A program made the position numbers and the translations under genes. Under the pieces are notes generated by a model. It saw nothing but the letters and a program-made list of their open reading frames with translations. It had not been told where the DNA came from and made no database searches. This document shows positions 14,164 through 18,795 of a stretch of DNA of 18,795 nt, piece by piece; within the stretch, counting starts at the first letter, position 1, and each line of letters opens with the position of its first letter. Origin of the DNA: Fimenecus sp045631075 (lineage in GTDB: Bacteria; Bacillota; Clostridia; Oscillospirales; Acutalibacteraceae); the NCBI GenBank assembly GCA_045631075.1, contig JAZQUC010000144.1:1-18795 (forward strand), read 5' to 3'.

Positions 14164-15720
14164 TTATTTCTCCGCATTTACTTTATTTACAAGTCGTCCG
14201 TTTGCACTGTGTTCTTCAAGAGTTTCAGCAAGATAGATTTTTCCGTTCTTGTCGTGTCTGAAGAAGTAGTTCTTTGTATTTTTTGGGAAAAGTGCTGCAT
14301 CAATTGCTTCAATACCAGGGTTGCAGATAGCACTTGGTGGAAGTCCATCTGACTGATAACTGTTATATGATACGACAAATTTCTTAAGCTCGTTTGGTGT
14401 TGCGCGTTTTGAAACTGTATTTTCCACATAGTCGTTTGTGGAGTTACATTCAAGAGTTGCAAAAATTCCTGAACGGTTAAGACGATTGTGAAGAACAGAA
14501 GAGATATTAACAAACTGTTCCTTGTCCTTACCTTCTTTTTCAATAATTGAAGCAAGAGTGATAATTTCATCAACGCTCATGCCAAGCTCAGTTGCTTTTG
14601 CAGCGTATTCTTCTGTCCAACGGTTTTTGAAAGCGTCAAGGAATTTTCTGATAACTGTTGCAGGCTCAGCGCCTTGTTCAAATTCGTAGGTAGCAGGGAA
14701 AAGATATCCTTCAAGAACACAATATCTTTCATCAGTATCCTTAAGCTTTGCAATAAAGTCATATTCGTTACCAAAATCAACGGTGTCGAGAACCTTATAA
14801 AGTGATTCTGCTGTACAGATATTGTTCTTTTCAAGTCTTTGGAAAATCTGGTCAACAGTGTAGCCTTCAGGAATTGTGATGCTGATTACAGTGCCACGAG
14901 TACTGCTTGTTTTAAATCGTGTCAGCATTTTTTCAACGCCCATGTCGTCGGTGAAATAGTAAATGCCTGACAAATAGTTTTCATCAGAGAATCCCATAAA
15001 CTTTGCGAAAACATTACAGAAAATACTGTTTTTAACAAGTCCTGCTTTGTCAAGCACTTTGATAGCCTCAGCCGTGTCAGCATTATCAGGAAGAACAACT
15101 TCAATGGTTTCTTCACCATCACGATTGATTGCAAGAACATCATTGATACAACTGATTACAACACCTGCAAGAACAAATGAAATCAAAATACAGCATCCGA
15201 ATGCAATAAACTGTTTTCTGTTTTCTTCAAAAGTTCTGACGATAAAGCCTAAAAATTCGATGATATCAAATTTCTTTTTTGGCTTTTCAGCATTTTCAAA
15301 GGACTCTTCATCACCAAATTCTGCATATGATTCAGCCTGATTAGTTCTTGTGTTTGCTGCTGCAGTTTTAACCTTGTTGGCAACGCCGATAGCAAAACTT
15401 TTTGCATAGTCGATATTGACTACAAATTTGCCTTTTGCTCGTGGTGATTCTTCAGGTACATTTGTAACAGGCTTTTTGCGTTCAGGCTCTTCAAATTTCT
15501 TTAAAAGGTCAATGTCAAAAGAACTTTCATCACTATAAGGATTATATGATGGTCTGTCATTAGTGACAGTTGGTTTACTCTCTTTTCTGACAGGCTGTGA
15601 AGGTGCCTTTTTTGTTTCAAATTCTGACTTATCTTTTATTGGTCTGCTGGGTAATGAATCTCCTGCATATTCATTCAAAAGGTCATCATAAGAGTGGTCA
15701 TTATCCTGAAATTTGTTCAT
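14164..15720 (-). CDS. mltG: Endolytic murein transglycosylase MltG with long cytoplasmic N-terminus
   Basis: MltG cleaves nascent peptidoglycan glycan strands at the outer face of the membrane. The 518-aa protein has a charged, Pro/Lys/Glu-rich N-terminal region of about 168 residues, one membrane helix (170-191), a LysM-like segment (VVLPDNADTAEAIKVLDKAGLV), and the YceG domain. The domain contains ASIIEKEGKDKEQ; Glu394 corresponds to the catalytic Glu. YNSYQSDGLPPSAICNPG is the other conserved block. The usual L-Q-S-D-P-T motif is changed to LECNSTNDY. A strong RBS (AGGAGG, seven-base spacing) lies in the end of the preceding gene, whose stop overlaps the ATG (ATGA). The cytoplasmic extension is typical in kind for Gram-positive MltG. 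Confidence 0.92.
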   Translation of the reverse strand: MNKFQDNDHSYDDLLNEYAGDSLPSRPIKDKSEFETKKAPSQPVRKESKPTVTNDRPSYNPYSDESSFDIDLLKKFEEPERKKPVTNVPEESPRAKGKFVVNIDYAKSFAIGVANKVKTAAANTRTNQAESYAEFGDEESFENAEKPKKKFDIIEFLGFIVRTFEENRKQFIAFGCCILISFVLAGVVISCINDVLAINRDGEETIEVVLPDNADTAEAIKVLDKAGLVKNSIFCNVFAKFMGFSDENYLSGIYYFTDDMGVEKMLTRFKTSSTRGTVISITIPEGYTVDQIFQRLEKNNICTAESLYKVLDTVDFGNEYDFIAKLKDTDERYCVLEGYLFPATYEFEQGAEPATVIRKFLDAFKNRWTEEYAAKATELGMSVDEIITLASIIEKEGKDKEQFVNISSVLHNRLNRSGIFATLECNSTNDYVENTVSKRATPNELKKFVVSYNSYQSDGLPPSAICNPGIEAIDAALFPKNTKNYFFRHDKNGKIYLAETLEEHSANGRLVNKVNAEK

Positions 15721-16280
15721 AGGATTACCTCCTTTGTAAACTTCTCTGTTATAAGAATATTGATTTTAACATCATATTCATCTGTGGGTAAACTGTCTGT
15801 CAAAAGTTGTTCGTAACAAGGACAGATACTTACACCTTTAAAATCTTTTAAAAATCTGTCGTAATATCCTTTGCCGTAACCGATTCTGTAACCGTTTTTA
15901 TCTACGGAAAGACAAGGTACAATAATCAGGTCGTTTTTTTCAGGTTTATATTCCTTGCAAGTTGATTTTGGTTCAGGAATATTGTACATTCCGCTTTGTA
16001 AATCTTCCTGTGAATTAACCTTGAAAAATGTCATTTCACCCTGATTATCAATGCAAAGGGGATAGAAAACACTTTTATTTTCTATGCGACACTTTTCGAT
16101 TATGTTTTCAGTATCGAATTCGTCGTCAACAGATGCAAAGACAAGGATTTGTTCAGCCTTTTTAAAATAATCACTTTGAATTATTTTACGACTGATTTCT
16201 TTGTCGTATATTACTTTTTTATCTATTGGTATGTTCTTTCGCTTTTCTTTAAGCTCTTTTCGTATTTGTTTTTTATCCAT
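15717..16280 (-). CDS. 5-formyltetrahydrofolate cyclo-ligase
   Basis: This enzyme converts 5-formyl-THF to 5,10-methenyl-THF using ATP. The 187-aa protein begins MDKKQIRKELKEKRKNI, a typical basic N-terminus, and contains the signature NGYRIGYGKGYYDRFL (129-144), which lines the ATP/folate site. DDEFDTENI and DLIIVPCLSVD are further family blocks. The ATG at 16280 was chosen because an upstream in-frame ATG at 16301 lies deep inside the DJ-1 gene and adds an unusual extension. No clear RBS precedes it, and the gene overlaps the DJ-1 stop by eight bases, suggesting coupled translation. Confidence 0.9.
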   Translation of the reverse strand: MDKKQIRKELKEKRKNIPIDKKVIYDKEISRKIIQSDYFKKAEQILVFASVDDEFDTENIIEKCRIENKSVFYPLCIDNQGEMTFFKVNSQEDLQSGMYNIPEPKSTCKEYKPEKNDLIIVPCLSVDKNGYRIGYGKGYYDRFLKDFKGVSICPCYEQLLTDSLPTDEYDVKINILITEKFTKEVIL

Positions 16281-16821
16281 TATAAATCTGTAACGATGCA
16301 CGGATTTTTTTTACTTCAAGTGGATTTGTGAGAATTTCTGCAATCTGCAAACCGAATTCAATGGCACTACCCATACCTTTTGCTGTGATAAATTTGCCGT
16401 CTTGTACTACGAAGTCTTTTGAAACCTCTGCGCCAAAAAGTTCTTCTTCAAACCCAGGGAAGCAAGTTGCTTTTTTACCATTTAAAAGTCCTTTGTGACC
16501 TAAAATTGATGGTGCAGCACAAATTGCACAAATTAACTTGTTGTTTTCAACTGCCCAGTCAATTGCTTTTTGTACAACAGGGCTTTTTTCAAGATTTAAT
16601 GTGCCTGGCATACCACCTGGAAGAACAATAGCCTCAACCTTTTCATCAAGGACTAAATCTCTTTCGTAAATATCTGCTGCAACAGGAATCTGATGCGAAC
16701 CGATAACAAAATCTTCACCAACACCAACGGTTATAACATTAAGTTCTGCTCTACGCAAAACATCAACAACTGCCAATGCTTCAATTTCTTCAAATCCTGG
16801 TGCTAAAAAAACGTAAATCAT
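16273..16821 (-). CDS. DJ-1/PfpI family protein
   Basis: The 182-aa protein has the class I glutamine amidotransferase-like fold of the DJ-1/YajL/ThiJ group. It begins MIYVFLAPGFEEIEAL, with the conserved Glu14, and contains PGGMPG (68-73) and the nucleophile elbow ICAICAAPSILG with Cys101. Family members are linked to deglycation, chaperone or oxidative-stress functions; the exact role here is unknown. The start at 16821 is supported by GGAG eight bases upstream; the longer frame to 16854 overlaps the preceding gene. It lies five bases after the GNAT gene. Confidence 0.9.
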   Translation of the reverse strand: MIYVFLAPGFEEIEALAVVDVLRRAELNVITVGVGEDFVIGSHQIPVAADIYERDLVLDEKVEAIVLPGGMPGTLNLEKSPVVQKAIDWAVENNKLICAICAAPSILGHKGLLNGKKATCFPGFEEELFGAEVSKDFVVQDGKFITAKGMGSAIEFGLQIAEILTNPLEVKKIRASLQIYNG

Positions 16822-16826
16822 ATTAT

Positions 16827-17546
16827 TCACTCCAATGTTATGCCTACATAACAATTCATATTTTTAATTTCTTTATTTTCTGTTTTAATCATAGCGGGTG
16901 TGTAATTCTCACCAAAGTTTATGTTGCCTTTGATTATTACACCTGATTTTTTATATTTTTCAGGAATATGGTTATAATCTGCTTTTGCATTTCGAATGAA
17001 AGTTTCTTCGTCATCAAAAACAAGACCAAAATCAGTAACTTTGCCACCATAAACAACACAAGAATTATGCCAATATTCCAAAATGGAACTATCAAATTCA
17101 ATTTCACAATCAAGTTCAGGCTTTTCGTTTTCTTCAGGTTTGTTTTCGGAAAAAACATACATTCTGCTTATTCCAAAATTTTCAAAACCGCATTTTGCAT
17201 AATAATCAAAAAGTGACGGTTCAGCAGGTACTAAAAAGAGAAAATCAAGATTGTTTTCCTTGCAATAATCATAAGAAAAGTCAAGCAACTGTTTCATATA
17301 CCCTTTACCACGATATGCATATTTTGTCATGGCACAGTAAACGCATTTTCCGTTATATTTACCGATTTTACAAGGTAAAAGAAAAAGTGAAGATGCGATT
17401 TCACCGTCAATTCTTATAATAGGAGTTACAACTGTTGGAAAAACATTCTGAAAGAAGTTTTCAATAACCTGAAAATCTTCTAAAAAAGTCATTTGCCAAA
17501 GACTTGATAACTCTTTTTTATCACTAATTGTTGCAAATTCAATCAT
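16827..17546 (-). CDS. GNAT family N-acetyltransferase
   Basis: The 239-aa protein carries the acetyl-CoA-binding motif YRGKGYMKQLLDFSYDY (about 77-93). It also has the typical beta-bulge/late motif LFLVPAEPSLFDYYAKCGFENFG. An N-terminal beta-hairpin core (IIRIDGEIASSLFLLP) precedes these. The C-terminal half after about residue 135 is longer than a single GNAT domain and is reminiscent of the two-part Eis-like arrangement. The substrate cannot be predicted. The AAAGGA site before ATG 17546 lies at the end of the DUF2156 gene, and only three bases separate the two genes. Confidence 0.85.
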   Translation of the reverse strand: MIEFATISDKKELSSLWQMTFLEDFQVIENFFQNVFPTVVTPIIRIDGEIASSLFLLPCKIGKYNGKCVYCAMTKYAYRGKGYMKQLLDFSYDYCKENNLDFLFLVPAEPSLFDYYAKCGFENFGISRMYVFSENKPEENEKPELDCEIEFDSSILEYWHNSCVVYGGKVTDFGLVFDDEETFIRNAKADYNHIPEKYKKSGVIIKGNINFGENYTPAMIKTENKEIKNMNCYVGITLE

Positions 17547-17549
17547 AAT

Positions 17550-18434
17550 TTATCCTTTGTAAATCGCAGAGTATTTTATCACTAATTTATCAGGTTGATA
17601 GGAAAGTTTGGCACGACGAAGTCCCTCACTGCCTGTGTCTTCTTCACGATTTATGAATTCATATCTGTCTTGTAACTGTCGTGCAAATTCACGGTTAATC
17701 ATCTGATATGCACCACGTACATTGCCATAAGCCTTTTCAACGTGAGTGCAGAAAGTGTTATTGTTGAGCCTTTCACCAAATGTAAAAGCAACAATTTCAC
17801 CCTGAATTGTAAGGATACCGCCTTCAAAACCAACCTTGAAATAATCTTTTAATGCTTTTCGGATAGCAAGACATTCTTCACTGATTTCTTCAGGATTTTT
17901 CTGCAAATTCAAGCCTTCCCAATGGTCATTGAGAAGCATACATTGTTCAATATTGTTTTCGTTTATCGGTTCATATTTCCAATCAAAGGTTTTTTCGAAA
18001 TAAGAAATGTGATTTTTCTTGCTGTGATATTTTCGTCCTACAAGATTAGCTAAATCTTCAGCTTTATATACATAGTCAAAGAAATCTCTTGTTTCTTCTA
18101 TGTGAAATTGCTTTGGGAAAAGAAATTGAAGTTCATCCTTGTCCTTTTCTGTCATACCGAAAAACTCAAGTTCAATATTGTTTGCTTTTGTGTATTCAAT
18201 GAGCTTTTTGATGGTCGATTTTTTGTCACCGTCACCGATTGGATAGCAAAAAACAGGTTTATCCGTGAAATCGGCAGAAACAAAAATTCCGTCATCATTA
18301 AGAATTCTGTTGTCATAAATGTCCGACCACATATAAATGTTACCGAAACAATATTCGCAACAATCTGTCTGACCAAAGTTAAAAGCCTTTTCAATCCATT
18401 CTTTGTCAGCGAGAGTAGGAGTATGGAAATTCAT
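17550..18434 (-). CDS. DUF2156 / phosphatidylglycerol lysyltransferase C-terminal-domain protein
   Basis: The 294-aa soluble protein resembles the DUF2156 (LPG_synthase_C) family, which has a duplicated GNAT-like fold related to the catalytic part of MprF and FemX-type aminoacyl transferases. Recognisable parts are the N-terminal CEYCFGNIYMWSD, the central GRKYHSKKNHISYFEKTF, and the C-terminal VAFTFGERLNNNTFCTHVEKAYGNVRGAYQMINREFARQL. The conserved end reads INREEDTGSEGLRRAKLSYQPDKLV. No membrane flippase domain is present, so lipid lysylation is not implied. The ATG overlaps the stop of the kinase gene (TAATG), with AAGGAG eight bases upstream. Confidence 0.85.
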   Translation of the reverse strand: MNFHTPTLADKEWIEKAFNFGQTDCCEYCFGNIYMWSDIYDNRILNDDGIFVSADFTDKPVFCYPIGDGDKKSTIKKLIEYTKANNIELEFFGMTEKDKDELQFLFPKQFHIEETRDFFDYVYKAEDLANLVGRKYHSKKNHISYFEKTFDWKYEPINENNIEQCMLLNDHWEGLNLQKNPEEISEECLAIRKALKDYFKVGFEGGILTIQGEIVAFTFGERLNNNTFCTHVEKAYGNVRGAYQMINREFARQLQDRYEFINREEDTGSEGLRRAKLSYQPDKLVIKYSAIYKG

Positions 18435-18795
18435 TAAATAATCTCCTTAACAATATTAAAGATGGTGTTACCGATTTCTTCGATTGAAAGTGGCTCGTCA
18501 CCATCGAAACACTTAACAACATTCCAACCAAATCGCTCTGCAGTATAAAGTGCCGCTTCACGGCAAGCTTTAAGATATCCTACATTAGCTTCGTGAACAT
18601 CCTTCTTTGCTTCTTCACCATTATAACGCTTTGACATAAGGCGTTGAGAAATATCAACATCCATATCAAGATAAATCACAGCATCAGGCTTTGGAATTTC
18701 CATCATTTCATATTCTGTATGGAAAAGCCAGTCAAGATACTTGTCCCAATCTTCCTTTGGGAGTTTTACTGTCTGGTGAACAGCATTTGATGTGG
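18434..18795 (-). CDS. Deoxynucleoside/thymidylate kinase-type protein (5' part missing)
   Basis: The window cuts this gene; about 120 C-terminal residues are present. Reading through the edge gives TSNAVHQTVKLPKEDWDKYL, then LPKPD-like IPKPDAVIYLDMDVDISQRLMSKR, and the LID-type region KRYNGEEAKKDVHEANVGYLKACREAALYTAERFGW. This matches clostridial thymidylate kinase/deoxynucleoside kinase-like proteins acting in nucleotide salvage. The P-loop would lie outside the window, so the exact substrate is uncertain. An internal ATG at 18706 lies inside the domain and is not the true start. It is probably the upstream neighbour in the long minus-strand operon. Confidence 0.85.
   Translation of the reverse strand, partial: TSNAVHQTVKLPKEDWDKYLDWLFHTEYEMMEIPKPDAVIYLDMDVDISQRLMSKRYNGEEAKKDVHEANVGYLKACREAALYTAERFGWNVVKCFDGDEPLSIEEIGNTIFNIVKEII

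Noticed and set aside
13957..14352. Plus-strand 131-codon frame antisense to the U32 and mltG genes
   Set aside because: It is antisense to two clear family members and has no promoter, RBS or recognisable motif.
16521..16534. Further TTGCACAA-like words inside coding genes (also near 10396, 12113 and 12218)
   Set aside because: These are single half-sites within conserved codons, without a palindromic partner, so they were not counted as operators.

Overview
The window is a low-GC chromosomal segment, most likely from an anaerobic gut-type clostridium (Oscillospirales/Ruminococcus-like). This is inferred from AT-rich coding, strong Gram-positive ribosome binding sites, a complete clostridial Rnf cluster, an IreB regulatory phosphoprotein and an N-terminally extended MltG. 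No rRNA, tRNA or CRISPR array was seen.

Layout. (1) 1-352: leader region with a GC-rich, hairpin-bearing REP/MITE-like element and a good sigma-A promoter. (2) 353-7280, plus strand: one tightly coupled operon, apbE-type FMN transferase, NusG domain II protein, Gx-family membrane protein, then rnfC-D-G-E-A-B, closed by a terminator. It encodes the Rnf ferredoxin:NAD+ oxidoreductase ion pump and the enzyme that attaches FMN to RnfD and RnfG. (3) 7418-9122, minus strand: ireB, a 96-aa unknown, a terminator-like hairpin, then a phosphoribosyltransferase and a LURP-one-related protein. (4) 9124-9902: a gene-poor island holding a compact unit on the minus strand: an almost ideal extended -10 promoter, a 36-codon ORF with a strong RBS, a long inverted repeat and a terminator. 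The unit is bracketed by a perfect 18-bp direct repeat, with a cluster of 19-bp operator-like palindromes upstream of the promoter. This is the most unusual part of the window. (5) 9903-11384, minus strand: a GPH-type sugar transporter gene interrupted by one in-frame TAA. (6) 11493-18795, minus strand: a nine-gene run with overlapping or nearly touching genes: deoxynucleoside kinase (partial), DUF2156 protein, GNAT acetyltransferase, DJ-1/PfpI protein, 5-formyl-THF cyclo-ligase, MltG, U32 peptidase family protein, YhhN-type lysoplasmalogenase and TrmB, ending in a terminator.

How the genes work together. Region 2 forms a coherent energy module: ApbE flavinylates RnfG and RnfD on the outer face of the membrane, while RnfB and RnfC handle ferredoxin and NAD on the inside. 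Region 6 is a mixed housekeeping operon (nucleotide salvage, folate, cell wall, tRNA modification). All family names were assigned by reading motifs; no database search was possible.
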